64,000 bases of DNA. Origin: Paludicola sp. MB14-C6. GTDB lineage: Bacteria > Bacillota > Clostridia > Oscillospirales > Ruminococcaceae. The stretch is taken from NCBI RefSeq assembly GCF_030908625.1, contig NZ_CP133133.1, positions 992,001 to 1,056,000 of the forward strand. Reading direction: 5' to 3'. This document shows positions 50,954-59,658 of this stretch, one piece after another. The notes under the pieces were generated by a model. It made no database searches, was not told where the DNA came from, and saw nothing but the letters and a program-made list of their open reading frames with translations. Position 1 is the stretch's first letter, and each line of letters starts with the position of its first letter. The position numbers were made by a program, and so were the translations under genes.

Positions 50954-50983
50954 AATAGTGCGTTCATAATTGAACGCACTATT
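50954..50983 (-). terminator. Terminator after the sensor kinase gene
   Basis: 13-bp perfect stem AATAGTGCGTTCA-TAAT-TGAACGCACTATT, on the reverse strand followed by GATTTTATG. Confidence 0.75.
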
Positions 50984-50988
50984 AGAAT

Positions 50989-52392
50989 TTACAGCTTTAT
51001 TATAGGAAAACAAATATCAAATATAGCACCTTTTTCACCGTTATAAGCTTTTATTGTTCCTCCCATAAAAGTAACGGCAGCATCTGCAATTGCAAGGCCA
51101 AGCCCGAAATTACCTCCTTTTCCTTTATAAAATCGCTCAAATATATGTGGTAAAACGTCTTTGTCTATTCCCTCTCCATCATCCGAAATTCGTATCATTG
51201 CTTTTCCTTCATTTTGAATTACCAAAATTGATACTGAATTTGCTGCATAACGAATACAATTCGATGCTACATTCACTACTATTTTGTAAAACAAGTTTTC
51301 ATCAACAACGCAATATAATTCTTCATTTAGAATTGTTAATGTAATTTCTTTTCCGTTTTTCAACGCAAATCCATTCAACATCGGATAACATTCTTTTACA
51401 AAATGAATAATATTTTGAGACTCAAGTTGATTTTCATATAAGTTATTATCAATCTTTGATAACGTTAATAATTCTTCAACCAATTTATTTAATCTTGTGG
51501 ATTCCACTCCAATAATATGCGCGGCTTCTTTTGAATCGGTAAGAATTCCCGATTCTATTCCTTCCGCATAGCCTCCGATTGACATTAACGGTGTACGTAA
51601 TTCATGAGAAGCATTCTGCCAAAAATTCTTTTGCGCTTTATCGTATTCCCACAGCTTTACAGACATTCTCATCATACTGTTTTGTAATTGAGATAATTCT
51701 GAAATTGATATTTTCTTACTACTTGATACCACTTGCCCCTCACCAATTACCTTTGTTATATCAATAAGCTCTGTTACGGATCTTGAAATCTTATTGGAAA
51801 CTCGATTCGCAATTAAAACTCCAATCAGTATACCCAATATCAAAACAAAAAATAAAATGGAGTTAATCGTTTTAATTGGTTGATTTAAGCTATCTAGTGA
51901 GGAAACAATAACAAAATGTATTGGCCTCTTATCATTACGTTTTCTTATTTCGTCTTTTAATATCAGATATCCATTCCCATTGGATTTTATATGCTCAATC
52001 GCAGTTGTATTTTTATCTTCTATATAGTTTTGTATTTGAATTTCAAGTTCTTGTGTTAAAAATGTATTTTGCTTATCCTTGGGATAAGTAAGCACCCCCA
52101 TTTGATTATATAAATACACTTCTGTGTTCAGCATCATATTGGATGCTTTTAATGCATAGTTAATCGGCAAAAAAGCTTTTTCAGTACTTTGATCATTATT
52201 TAAATTTTCTTCAATTTTATATTCTTTTTTTATCATTGTGTTTATAGATTCCATTGTATTTGTAATTTCTTTTTTTGCATTATCAAAAATGTATAATCGT
52301 ATGATAATGTTGAATAAAATAAGCACCAAACAAGGAATTGCAATTAATAAAAGAAGAAACGGCTGTAACATACTTTGTTTAAGCGTTTTCAT
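50989..52392 (-). CDS. HAMP-domain sensor histidine kinase
   Basis: 467 residues. Two membrane helices (about 13-35 and 175-195) bracket an extracytoplasmic sensor of about 140 residues; then HAMP, the H box NASHELRTPLMSIGGYAEG with the phosphorylated histidine, N box NVASNCIRYA, G1 ISDDGEGIDKD, F box IFERFYKG and G2 GGNFGLGLAIA. Together with the response regulator, whose gene overlaps by 14 bases, it forms a two-component system. The divergent lipoprotein and helical secreted protein are the likely targets or partners. Confidence 0.93.
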   Translation of the reverse strand: MKTLKQSMLQPFLLLLIAIPCLVLILFNIIIRLYIFDNAKKEITNTMESINTMIKKEYKIEENLNNDQSTEKAFLPINYALKASNMMLNTEVYLYNQMGVLTYPKDKQNTFLTQELEIQIQNYIEDKNTTAIEHIKSNGNGYLILKDEIRKRNDKRPIHFVIVSSLDSLNQPIKTINSILFFVLILGILIGVLIANRVSNKISRSVTELIDITKVIGEGQVVSSSKKISISELSQLQNSMMRMSVKLWEYDKAQKNFWQNASHELRTPLMSIGGYAEGIESGILTDSKEAAHIIGVESTRLNKLVEELLTLSKIDNNLYENQLESQNIIHFVKECYPMLNGFALKNGKEITLTILNEELYCVVDENLFYKIVVNVASNCIRYAANSVSILVIQNEGKAMIRISDDGEGIDKDVLPHIFERFYKGKGGNFGLGLAIADAAVTFMGGTIKAYNGEKGAIFDICFPIIKL

Positions 52393-53080
52393 TTTTTCGC
52401 TCCTCTAACTTAAATCCATATCCCCAAACAGATTCAATTGCTATGTTGGCTTGTTGTAAGCTTAATTTTTTCCTTAGCCTTTTTATTACATCATCAGTGG
52501 CACGTGTATCAATCATATATTCTAACTTCCAGACATTTTCTAAAAGTTCCTCTCGAGAAACCGCTTTCTCTTTATTTTCAAACAAATATACCATAAGTGC
52601 AAACTCTGTTGGGGTTAGCTCTATTTCCTTATCTTCTACTGTTACGGTTCTAGTTAAACGATTAATTGAAACATTGCCCACTACAAGTTTTTCATCCTTT
52701 GTTGATTTTCGTTCAAAATCCAATCGTCGAAACATTGCTTTCACTCTTGCAACTAACTCCATCGGAGAAAACGGCTTTGTTAAATAATCATCTGATCCAA
52801 GGGTTATTCCTGTTATGCGGTCTATTTCGCTATCTCTTGCAGAAACAATAATAATAGGTACATTGCTTACTTGTCTTAACTTGGTACAAAGCGATAGTCC
52901 ATCCGTTCCGGGCATCATAATATCCAATACAATCATATCCGCATGAGTATCTAAAAACGCAGAATACAACTTATCTCCGTTCTCAAATGTTTTCACTTGA
53001 AAGCCTTCGCTTTTTAAAAAAGTTGCTATTAGCTCTCTAATATTTTTTTCATCATCTGCAACATAGATTAACCGTTCCAT
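52379..53080 (-). CDS. OmpR/PhoB family response regulator
   Basis: 233 residues. Receiver domain: acidic pair in YVADDEKN, phosphorylated Asp53 in IVLDIMMPGTDG, Lys in YLTKPFSPMELVARVKA. The C-terminal winged helix ends IESVWGYGFKLEERK. The ATG at 53080 follows GAGGTGTTTT; an in-frame start at 53095 would include that site. It is the first gene of the two-component operon and divergent from the lipoprotein gene. Confidence 0.94.
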   Translation of the reverse strand: MERLIYVADDEKNIRELIATFLKSEGFQVKTFENGDKLYSAFLDTHADMIVLDIMMPGTDGLSLCTKLRQVSNVPIIIVSARDSEIDRITGITLGSDDYLTKPFSPMELVARVKAMFRRLDFERKSTKDEKLVVGNVSINRLTRTVTVEDKEIELTPTEFALMVYLFENKEKAVSREELLENVWKLEYMIDTRATDDVIKRLRKKLSLQQANIAIESVWGYGFKLEERKNENA

Positions 53081-53312
53081 AAAACACCTCATCATCTTTA
53101 ACCATTTAAAATGTTATTTTCAGTATAGCTAATTTAAAATTGAAATGAAAGATTCGCCACAATTTTGCCACAGTTTTTTGGATGTATTTCCATAACTTTT
53201 TGATTAAAATAAAGATAGAAACAAAATATCATTTCAAAACTGGTATTTGTTTTGTAAACCAGTTACTTTTCATAAGGTAATAATCAAAATACGTTTTATA
53301 GGGGGTGAATAC

Positions 53313-53669
53313 TTGAAAAAAGCAATAGCGTCTATATCGATTATGCTTGTTTTAGCATTTACCGGATGTAGTAATTCTGCATTGAAGGAATCTGGTAACA
53401 ACAATTTGTCAAGTAACTCTAAGCAACAAATTCAAAACGATTCTTCAATCAATTCTACTCAAGGTCAAAAGCAAGCCGATAATACCTCTTCAACCAGTTC
53501 CACTGAAAATAAAAAGCAAGCCGATAATACCTCTTCAACCAATACTACTCAAAATCAAAAACAAGCTTCGTCCGAAATAGACGAATTGCAAAAGTCATTA
53601 GATGAATTGAATACTATACTAAATTCACTTGATGACATAACTGAAGATGAGCTTATCATACCAAATTAA
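53313..53669 (+). CDS. Lipoprotein with low-complexity tandem repeats
   Basis: 118 residues from a TTG with GGGGGTG upstream. Lipoprotein signal with lipobox LAFTGC (mature Cys at about 19). The mature part is Ser/Thr/Asn/Gln-rich with a repeat QADNTSST in two 15-residue units, ending in a short helical segment (IDELQKSLDELNTILNSLDD). It probably forms a flexible surface tether. It is divergent from the response regulator and just ahead of the secreted helical protein. Confidence 0.7.
   Translation: MKKAIASISIMLVLAFTGCSNSALKESGNNNLSSNSKQQIQNDSSINSTQGQKQADNTSSTSSTENKKQADNTSSTNTTQNQKQASSEIDELQKSLDELNTILNSLDDITEDELIIPN
53469..53558 (+). repeat. Two 45-bp tandem repeats in the lipoprotein gene
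   Basis: Units at 53469-53513 and 53514-53558; the first 28 bases of each unit (beginning AAGCAAGCCGATAATACC) are identical and the rest diverges. The unit length is a multiple of three, so copy-number change would keep the frame. Confidence 0.75.
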
Positions 53670-53707
53670 CAGCTAACCCAATATGATTAAAAAGGGGATA
53701 TTTATTT

Positions 53708-54265
53708 ATGAAAAAAATAGTATCTAGAACTGCTATCACATTCATCGTTGCTCTTATGATTACCTGTTCAATACCCTTTTCGGCGTATGCGGAAAATAAT
53801 CAAGGAAAGAACAAAGAAACTAACTCTCAAAGAGTGCAACAAAATATAGAAAAGCGCCAAACGCCAAACGAAGTAAAAGCATTATTACAAGAGAAAAAAG
53901 ATGCAATGATAGCCAATAAGCAAAAACTTGCTTCTTTAAGAGAGCAAAACAAAACACTTCATAACTCTATTAACCAATCGTTAAAAAAAGCAAAAGCAAA
54001 CAATGGAAGCGTTGACCAAGCAACACTTGATGCAATCGACAATTATAAAAAGCAACTTATAGAGCTTAGAAATCAAGTATCTGCAACAAAAGATTCTATA
54101 AAAGCCATCATGACAAAAAACAAAGAATCCGTTCGAGCAAAAGATTATACCGGCATTCAAGCAGCATTTGATAAAATCTATAGTATTCAAAATCAAAGAA
54201 TTGCTACACTAACCCAAATGAACGAAATTTTAAACAAAATGGCTTCTCTTTTCAATAAAGCTTAA
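53708..54265 (+). CDS. Secreted helical (coiled-coil) protein
   Basis: 185 residues with a signal peptide cleaved near PFSAYA (residue 26). The rest is nearly all helix: heptad-rich stretches KALLQEKKDAMIANKQKLAS, LREQNKTLHNSINQSLKKAK and YKKQLIELRNQVSATKDSIK. I do not recognise a family. The size, the all-helical nature and the neighbouring two-component system are reminiscent of periplasmic stress proteins such as Spy/CpxP, but no LTxxQ motif is found. AAAAAGGGGATATTT precedes the ATG. Confidence 0.65.
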   Translation: MKKIVSRTAITFIVALMITCSIPFSAYAENNQGKNKETNSQRVQQNIEKRQTPNEVKALLQEKKDAMIANKQKLASLREQNKTLHNSINQSLKKAKANNGSVDQATLDAIDNYKKQLIELRNQVSATKDSIKAIMTKNKESVRAKDYTGIQAAFDKIYSIQNQRIATLTQMNEILNKMASLFNKA

Positions 54266-54271
54266 TAACGC

Positions 54272-54300
54272 AAGGCAGAAAGCAACCAGCTTTCTGCCTT
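54272..54300. terminator. Bidirectional terminator
   Basis: Hairpin AAGGCAGAAAGC-AACCA-GCTTTCTGCCTT followed by AACTTTT, between convergent genes. Confidence 0.8.
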
Positions 54301-54305
54301 AACTT

Positions 54306-55646
54306 TTAAGACAAAGTACTTTTCAGTTGTTTTGCCTTTTCTAACAGTTCCGCTTTGTCATTATTTAATTGCCCGTCGATTACCAAATTTAATAAGCTTC
54401 CTTTTATCATTCCGATTTCTTTTCCATTCGTAATTCCAATATGAATTAAATCATTTCCATTTACCTTTAAATCTTTCATTGAAAAGCAATCTTGATCTTC
54501 TATTATTTTATGATAAATTCCTTTGATTTCTTGATAAATGCTTATTTGATTTCGATACTTTGGATTTTGTGCAAGATTATCAGCACATTTGAGTTCCAGT
54601 AAATCTAAAAACAGTTCTGGTGTAATTTGATATAGCCATCGTTTGATTGATTTTTCTGTTGCTTCAATTGATGCATCATGGTAGTTTACAAGTACGCTCA
54701 CCTTGTGAATCGTATCATTATCAAACTTAAAGCGTCGTAAAATACCGACCGCTATATGTTCACTCATTTTCGGATGACCGTAAAAATGGCCTATGCTATT
54801 TTCATCAAGTGTATATGCCATTGGCTTTCCAATATCATGAAACAAAGCAGCTAACCGTAAATGAGCAATTGGAGGAACATTTTCTAGTGCAACGAAAGAA
54901 TGTGTTAATACATCATAAATATGATGGGGATTATGTTGGTCAAACCCTTTTATTGACAACAACTCAGGAATTACTTCAGCTAAAATGGCAAGATACTCTG
55001 ATAAAACTGCTTTTGCATTTTCACCACAAATCAACTTAATAATTTCAACTGCTATACGTTCAACTGCTATATTGTGGAGCAATTCTTTTTTTTCAAACAT
55101 TGCTTTTTTCGTAGTATCTTCTATTGTAAATCCAAGCACAGCAGAAAAACGAAGTGCACGCATAATGCGTAATGCGTCTTCTTCAAACCGTTTTTGAGGT
55201 ATGCCTACACAACGAATTATTTTTCTTTTTATATCTTCTTGTCCTGAATAATAATCTTGAATTCCGCTATTCTCATTATAAGCAATTGCATTGATTGTAA
55301 AATCTCTACGTGCTAAATCGTCTTGCAAATTTTTTGTAAAAGCAACACAATCAGGTCTTCGATAATCCGTATATTCCCCATCAACTCGATAGGTTGTAAT
55401 CTCTAAGGGTATCGATTGAATAATAACTGTTACCGTCCCATGTTGAATGCCCGTTTCAATCGTCTTATATTCATGAAATACCGATAACGTTTGCTGTGGC
55501 GTTGCATTTGTTGTAATATCAAAGTCTTTCGGTTCTTGCTGCAACACGAAATCTCTTACGCAACCACCAACAATAAACGCTTCAAATCCATTTTGATGAA
55601 GCATCGTGAGTGCTTTATTTACTTGTTGTGGCAACGAAAATTTCAT
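54306..55646 (-). CDS. cca: CCA-adding tRNA nucleotidyltransferase
   Basis: 446 residues. The N-terminal nucleotidyltransferase head has FIVGGCVRDFVLQQEPKDFDITT (metal-binding DxD), VDGEYTDYRRPDCVAF and DDLARRDFTINAIAY; the neck RFEEDALRIMRALRFSAVLGF binds the nucleotide base. An HD domain (LRLAALFHDIGKPM) follows. It adds or repairs the 3' CCA of tRNAs. GAGGATATT precedes the ATG. Confidence 0.94.
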   Translation of the reverse strand: MKFSLPQQVNKALTMLHQNGFEAFIVGGCVRDFVLQQEPKDFDITTNATPQQTLSVFHEYKTIETGIQHGTVTVIIQSIPLEITTYRVDGEYTDYRRPDCVAFTKNLQDDLARRDFTINAIAYNENSGIQDYYSGQEDIKRKIIRCVGIPQKRFEEDALRIMRALRFSAVLGFTIEDTTKKAMFEKKELLHNIAVERIAVEIIKLICGENAKAVLSEYLAILAEVIPELLSIKGFDQHNPHHIYDVLTHSFVALENVPPIAHLRLAALFHDIGKPMAYTLDENSIGHFYGHPKMSEHIAVGILRRFKFDNDTIHKVSVLVNYHDASIEATEKSIKRWLYQITPELFLDLLELKCADNLAQNPKYRNQISIYQEIKGIYHKIIEDQDCFSMKDLKVNGNDLIHIGITNGKEIGMIKGSLLNLVIDGQLNNDKAELLEKAKQLKSTLS

Positions 55647-55674
55647 AATATCCTCAATTCCATATCATTCTTTT

Positions 55675-55959
55675 TTATTGTGCAGCACCTTGATATGCTA
55701 ATCTAATAATATCATCAATTTTGGTTTCTTCCAAGCTAAAATCCATAATTGGTGCTTGCATAGATATATCTTCAATTAGCTTAACGGCAGTAATACTATT
55801 TTTATCATATCGAAATACTACTCTTGCGCCCTCATGCTTCATTATTTCTGCAATTGGATGCGTTAGCTTTTTAGGCTCTTCAAAGAAATCAGCAATCAAA
55901 TATTGATAAGGCGCAATTCGATGTACTAACTCATTTAACGAGCCAGTTAATTGTATAAC
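55675..55959 (-). pseudogene. Remnant of an ABC transporter ATP-binding protein (C-terminal part only)
   Basis: The reverse-strand frame reads LTGSLNELVHRIAPYQYLIA and continues to a natural end FSLEETKIDDIIRLAYQGAAQ. This is the C-terminal regulatory domain of DrrA-type ABC ATPases. The nucleotide-binding domain (about 220 residues) is missing: upstream of the homology the frame meets a TAA and then sequence of another gene. No start codon belongs to it. Confidence 0.75.
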
Positions 55960-55974
55960 TTAATGTTATACTAA

Positions 55975-56238
55975 TTAAAAAGAGAAACAGATGGAGCACT
56001 GATGCAAACATAGACACTTAATAAACAAACAAGCAATAATGATAAGCGGGATAATGTTTAAAAATATAGAAGTAGCTATTGCAACGTCACGAGTACCATA
56101 TGCAGCAATCCAAAAAAATGAGGTTGCAATCATAACAAGGCATTGCACCAAAATGGTTGAAATTACATCAAAACGATATGCTAACGAAGAGAGTATGCGC
56201 ATTTTAGCTATATAAATATAAGGCCTCACCAGTATCAC
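55975..56238 (-). pseudogene. Remnant of an ABC-2 permease (N-terminal part only)
   Basis: 87 residues starting MILVRPYIYIAKMRILSSLA then AYRFDVISTILVQCLVM, the usual beginning of a permease in DrrA-type operons, with two hydrophobic helices. After about residue 75 the frame runs into CLHQCSICFSF and stops, directly before the ATPase remnant. An internal deletion probably fused the start of the permease gene to the end of an ATPase gene. Confidence 0.65.
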
Positions 56239-56377
56239 CTCTTAAAACCAAATAAAATTGTAATAAATTTAACCATAATTATACAATACAAGTCTTTATA
56301 TTGCAATTATTTTATGAATTTACATTTATTATTTTAAGTATATTTTATTATGATGGAAAAGAACGTGACAATTATGG

Positions 56378-56383
56378 TATAAT
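56378..56383 (+). promoter_or_regulatory. -10 of the promoter for the YlxP-like gene
   Basis: Extended -10 TGG TATAAT at 56375-56383, 27 bases before the start codon; no consensus -35. Confidence 0.45.
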
Positions 56384-56409
56384 AAAAAATCAGAAAGGTT
56401 ATGAGTTTT

Positions 56410-56691
56410 ATGAATATTGGACTGATTACAGCAAAACTATATGCACCATGGGTGCATTCATTAAAAGAAAAACGAATGATTGTGAATAGTATTTGCAGCA
56501 GACTAAAAAATAAGTTCAATGTATCTGTTTGTGAAACAGCGCAACAAGATGTTCATCAAACAATTGTAATCGGTATTGTATTTCTTGCATCGTCAAAATC
56601 CTTATCGGATAGCATATATGAAAACATACAATCCTTTATTGAAAGTAATACCGAAGCTGAAATTGTTGAGATAAACTTAGAAATGCGATAA
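56410..56691 (+). CDS. DUF503 family protein (YlxP-like)
   Basis: 93 residues matching DUF503 over full length: MNIGLITAKLYAPWVHSLKE, KRMIVNSICSRLKNKFNVSV, CETAQQDVHQTIVIGIVFLAS. In most Bacillota this gene sits in the nusA-infB-rbfA cluster and YlxP may influence ribosome assembly; here it is alone. The ATG at 56410 is spaced properly from AGAAAGG, while the ATG at 56401 is only two bases from it. Confidence 0.85.
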   Translation: MNIGLITAKLYAPWVHSLKEKRMIVNSICSRLKNKFNVSVCETAQQDVHQTIVIGIVFLASSKSLSDSIYENIQSFIESNTEAEIVEINLEMR

Positions 56692-56802
56692 TTCAATTAA
56701 CTTAAAAAATTTTTATTATTATAAAACAAGTTTGTAAAATAGTTACAACTTACATGAACAAAAAAATTATATGGAAAGGAAGTTTATTCATAAGAATTTT
56801 CT

Positions 56803-57009
56803 ATGGATAAACTAAAAAATAAAACTATGGATGGCAAAAATAGAGCTGATATTCAAATTGGAAGTAAAGTAAAAATTGTATTAAAAGTTGACCAAAGAAC
56901 AGGAAAATTAACAGAAGGTATTGTTGCAAAGTTATTAACGAAAAGCAGCTATCACCCTCATGGAATCAAGGTTATGCTTACAGATGGACAAGTTGGAAGA
57001 GTACAATAA
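56803..57009 (+). CDS. YwbE family protein
   Basis: 68 residues. RADIQIGSKVKIVLKVDQRT and GKLTEGIVAKLLTKSSYHPHGIK are the YwbE (DUF2196) signature; the end, MLTDGQVGRVQ, is also conserved. Function unknown; the fold is probably KOW/SH3-like. Homologues begin at the second in-frame methionine (56827, MDGKNRADIQ), but neither ATG has a well-placed ribosome binding site, so the start is open. Confidence 0.8.
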   Translation: MDKLKNKTMDGKNRADIQIGSKVKIVLKVDQRTGKLTEGIVAKLLTKSSYHPHGIKVMLTDGQVGRVQ

Positions 57010-57128
57010 ATTTTAATAAAATAATAGAGAACTTTGGAAGTTATTCTAAAAATCACTCGCTGTTGTGATGAATTTTTAAGTTTAAACACCTAATTATTTA
57101 CAAATATTTCTCGTACTTATAATTTCTG

Positions 57129-57157
57129 TTGACAAATTCAAATCTTCGCAGTATACT
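57129..57157 (+). promoter_or_regulatory. Promoter of the zinc-finger gene at 57213
   Basis: Consensus -35 TTGACA (57129-57134), 17-base spacer, -10 TATACT (57152-57157). The leader of about 50 bases is short and AT-rich. Confidence 0.8.
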
Positions 57158-57212
57158 ATATATAGTGTTTATTTCGGTAAACATATATTTTATAAAAGAG
57201 GTAACCTATTTA

Positions 57213-57491
57213 ATGTACAACGACAAAACTTTAATTTGTAAAGACTGTGGTTCTGAATTTGAATTCACTGCATCTGAACAAGAATTTTATGCTGAAAAAG
57301 GCTTCACAAATGAACCTCAACGCTGTAAATCTTGCCGTATCGCTCGCAAAAACTCTAACGGTAACAACAGAGGCGAAAGAGAGTTATTTGATGCAACATG
57401 TGCTGATTGTGGAAAAACTTGCAAAGTTCCTTTCCAACCAAGAAACGACAGACCAGTTTACTGCAGCGATTGCTTTGCAAATAGAAGATAG
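57213..57491 (+). CDS. Small zinc-ribbon protein (CxxCx-ssDNA-binding type)
   Basis: 92 residues: MYNDKTLICKDCGSEFEFTA, then AEKGFTNEPQRCKSC, CADCGKTCKVPF and PVYCSDCF, so four CxxC pairs giving two zinc ribbons. It belongs to the CxxCx(11)CxxC class of small zinc-domain proteins abundant in Clostridia, whose role is unproven; nucleic-acid binding is likely from the basic linker RIARKNSNGNNRGER. Strong promoter and terminator suggest a highly expressed single gene. AGAGGTAACCTATTTA precedes the ATG. Confidence 0.85.
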   Translation: MYNDKTLICKDCGSEFEFTASEQEFYAEKGFTNEPQRCKSCRIARKNSNGNNRGERELFDATCADCGKTCKVPFQPRNDRPVYCSDCFANRR

Positions 57492-57504
57492 TATAAATAT
57501 TCAG

Positions 57505-57535
57505 AAAAAACACGCTTTTGAGCGTGTTTTTTTTG
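57505..57535 (+). terminator. Terminator of the zinc-finger gene
   Basis: Hairpin AAAACACGCT-TTTG-AGCGTGTTTT followed by TTTT. Confidence 0.9.
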
Positions 57536-57701
57536 CATTAATATAATCATACTAATAATTTCCTTATTGGCTTGAATATCAATATTATTTATAGTATGAT
57601 GAATTTAGATAAATGGGTAGAAGAATAATACTAATTTTTTTCAAATCGCAGTAATTGATTTAAAATCCAATCAGTATAAAATAAAGTCATGGAGAATGCT
57701 T

Positions 57702-59069
57702 ATGAATCAAGATTATATCTATTATCAAGCAACCAAAAGTATATGTGATATTTGCTTAGCGCAAATTGATGCAAAAATTATTATTCAAAATAATAAAGTT
57801 TTTGTGTTAAAAAACTGCCCTGTTCACGGAATACAAAAACATTTATTAGAAGACGATGCCAACTACCATTTAAAAAAAGTTTTATATGATAAACCCTCTA
57901 CCATACATACCAATGAAACGAAAGCCACACAAGGCTGCCCTTTTGATTGTGGGCTTTGCGAAAATCATGAGCAGCACACTTGTATTGGACTAATTGAAAT
58001 TACAAGCAAATGTAATTTAAACTGCCCTATTTGCTATGCTAATTGTTCTGGTGACGGAAAAGACCTTCCACTAGATAAAATCGAACAGATGGTTGATTTT
58101 TATATCAAATCAGAAGGCGGAAAAGCTGAAATTCTGCAAATTAGTGGTGGTGAGCCTACCTTACATGAGGATATTTTAAAAGTGATTGCTATGTGTAAAC
58201 AGAAAAATATCGGCCATGTTATGCTCAATACAAACGGAATTCGCATTGCAGAAGATATTGAATTTGTAAAACAGCTTGCTACTTTTATCGAAGGCTTTGA
58301 AATTTATTTGCAATTTGATTCCTTTCAAGAAAAAAGCTATCAAACACTTCGAAACGTTTCCCTGCTTGAATATAAGAAAAAGGCAATAGCTAATTTAAAT
58401 CAATATAATATTCCTACCACTCTTGTTTGTACTGTTACAAAAGGAGTGAATGACAATGAAGTATCGGATATTATCAATTACGGTTTAAATACCTCCTGCG
58501 TAAGAGGAGTAAACTTTCAGCCCGTCGCTCGATTCGGAAAATATGAAAATGAGCAGCCCGATTCGCTCACAGTTTCGGGAATTATCGGATTAATTTCAAA
58601 ATCTTCAAACGGAATTTTAAAAGCAGAGGATTTTGTACCATTGCCTTGTAATGTGGAACGAGTTGCGATTACATATTTATATAAATATAAAAACAGTTTT
58701 GTACCTATTACACGAAATAAAAATATTGATAAATATGTTTCTTTTATCAGTAATACATTTTTGTTTACAATAGAAGATTCCTTATCGCAAGGCGAAGCTC
58801 CTCAGTTTGGATTTTGCAAATGCTTAGACTTTTTAGAAGATTTTAATCGAATTGTTCCAAAAAGCTTTTTTGTTTGGAGTAAAGAAGAACGTGTAAAATA
58901 TCTGAATGAAAATACATTTCGTATCAGCATTTCCTCTTTTGTTGATAAATATAATTTTGATATAAAAGGAATGCAAAAAGAATGTGTTCATATCATAACT
59001 CCCGACTGCAAACGTATTCCATTCTCTGCTTACAATATGATTCACAGGAGAAATGAAAATGCAAAATAG
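57702..59069 (+). CDS. Radical SAM enzyme of the tetraether-synthase (Tes)-like family
   Basis: 455 residues. The N-terminal part has CDIC (15-18), CPVHG (39-43) and CPFDCGLC (79-86); then the radical SAM cluster CNLNCPIC (Cys104, Cys108, Cys111), SGGEP (148-152), MLNTNG and IYLQFDSFQEKSYQTLR, and VRGVNFQPVARFG. The same order, with TKSxC...CPxHG...GCPxDCGxC before CNLNCPICxA, is known from archaeal tetraether synthase, which joins lipid tails by carbon-carbon bonds. Members of this family bind extra iron-sulfur clusters. Which substrate this one uses is unknown; the cluster of membrane and lipid genes behind it suggests a lipid or lipoprotein. GGAGAATGCTT precedes the ATG. Confidence 0.85.
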   Translation: MNQDYIYYQATKSICDICLAQIDAKIIIQNNKVFVLKNCPVHGIQKHLLEDDANYHLKKVLYDKPSTIHTNETKATQGCPFDCGLCENHEQHTCIGLIEITSKCNLNCPICYANCSGDGKDLPLDKIEQMVDFYIKSEGGKAEILQISGGEPTLHEDILKVIAMCKQKNIGHVMLNTNGIRIAEDIEFVKQLATFIEGFEIYLQFDSFQEKSYQTLRNVSLLEYKKKAIANLNQYNIPTTLVCTVTKGVNDNEVSDIINYGLNTSCVRGVNFQPVARFGKYENEQPDSLTVSGIIGLISKSSNGILKAEDFVPLPCNVERVAITYLYKYKNSFVPITRNKNIDKYVSFISNTFLFTIEDSLSQGEAPQFGFCKCLDFLEDFNRIVPKSFFVWSKEERVKYLNENTFRISISSFVDKYNFDIKGMQKECVHIITPDCKRIPFSAYNMIHRRNENAK

Positions 59070-59658
59070 TATTTTTCTAATTTGCAATATGATTTCCGTT
59101 GTATGCTTATGGCTTTTACTTTCAGCAATTACACTCAATTTCATGATTGCAAAGAAACAGGCTGTTAAAAAAGAAAAAAAATCTATAGTAGAAACCGGTA
59201 GTATGTTTTTGTTTTTTGTTGCTATGGTGCTATTGGTTTATTTAAGAATTGGTACAATCCACATTAAAAACTCGATTCTCATCCCATTAATGTTCATTGG
59301 AACATTTCTTATTGTAGTTGGCACAGTTATCAACATTTTAGGCAGATTTACGTTGAAAATGAACTGGGGTAACCAAATTCGAATATATCAAGAACATACT
59401 CTTATTAAAAACGGAATTTATCATTTCATTCGTCACCCTTTATATGCATCAACCATTCTGATGATTTATGGGTTTTCAATTCTTTATGCTAATTTTGCAG
59501 TCTTTATTTGCAATACCCTTATTTTTATCCCGTTTATGATTTATCGTGCAAAGCAAGAAGAAACCATGCTCATTCAAACGTTTCAAGAAAAGTACATCGC
59601 TTATCAGCAATGTACTGGTTTATTCCTTCCAAAATGGAGAAGAAAGAAGGTTAAATAA
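59059..59658 (+). CDS. ICMT/PEMT-like membrane methyltransferase
   Basis: 199 residues with about five helices. The SAM-binding signature of isoprenylcysteine carboxyl methyltransferase-like proteins is present: GIYHFIRHPLYASTILMIYG (RHPxY) and the C-terminal RAKQEETMLIQTF (E-E pair). Such enzymes methylate lipids, isoprenoid cysteines or phospholipid head groups at the membrane. The ATG at 59059 has AGGAGAAATGAAA upstream; the ATG at 59053 is too close. It overlaps the radical SAM gene by 11 bases, so the two are translationally coupled. Confidence 0.83.
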   Translation: MQNSIFLICNMISVVCLWLLLSAITLNFMIAKKQAVKKEKKSIVETGSMFLFFVAMVLLVYLRIGTIHIKNSILIPLMFIGTFLIVVGTVINILGRFTLKMNWGNQIRIYQEHTLIKNGIYHFIRHPLYASTILMIYGFSILYANFAVFICNTLIFIPFMIYRAKQEETMLIQTFQEKYIAYQQCTGLFLPKWRRKKVK

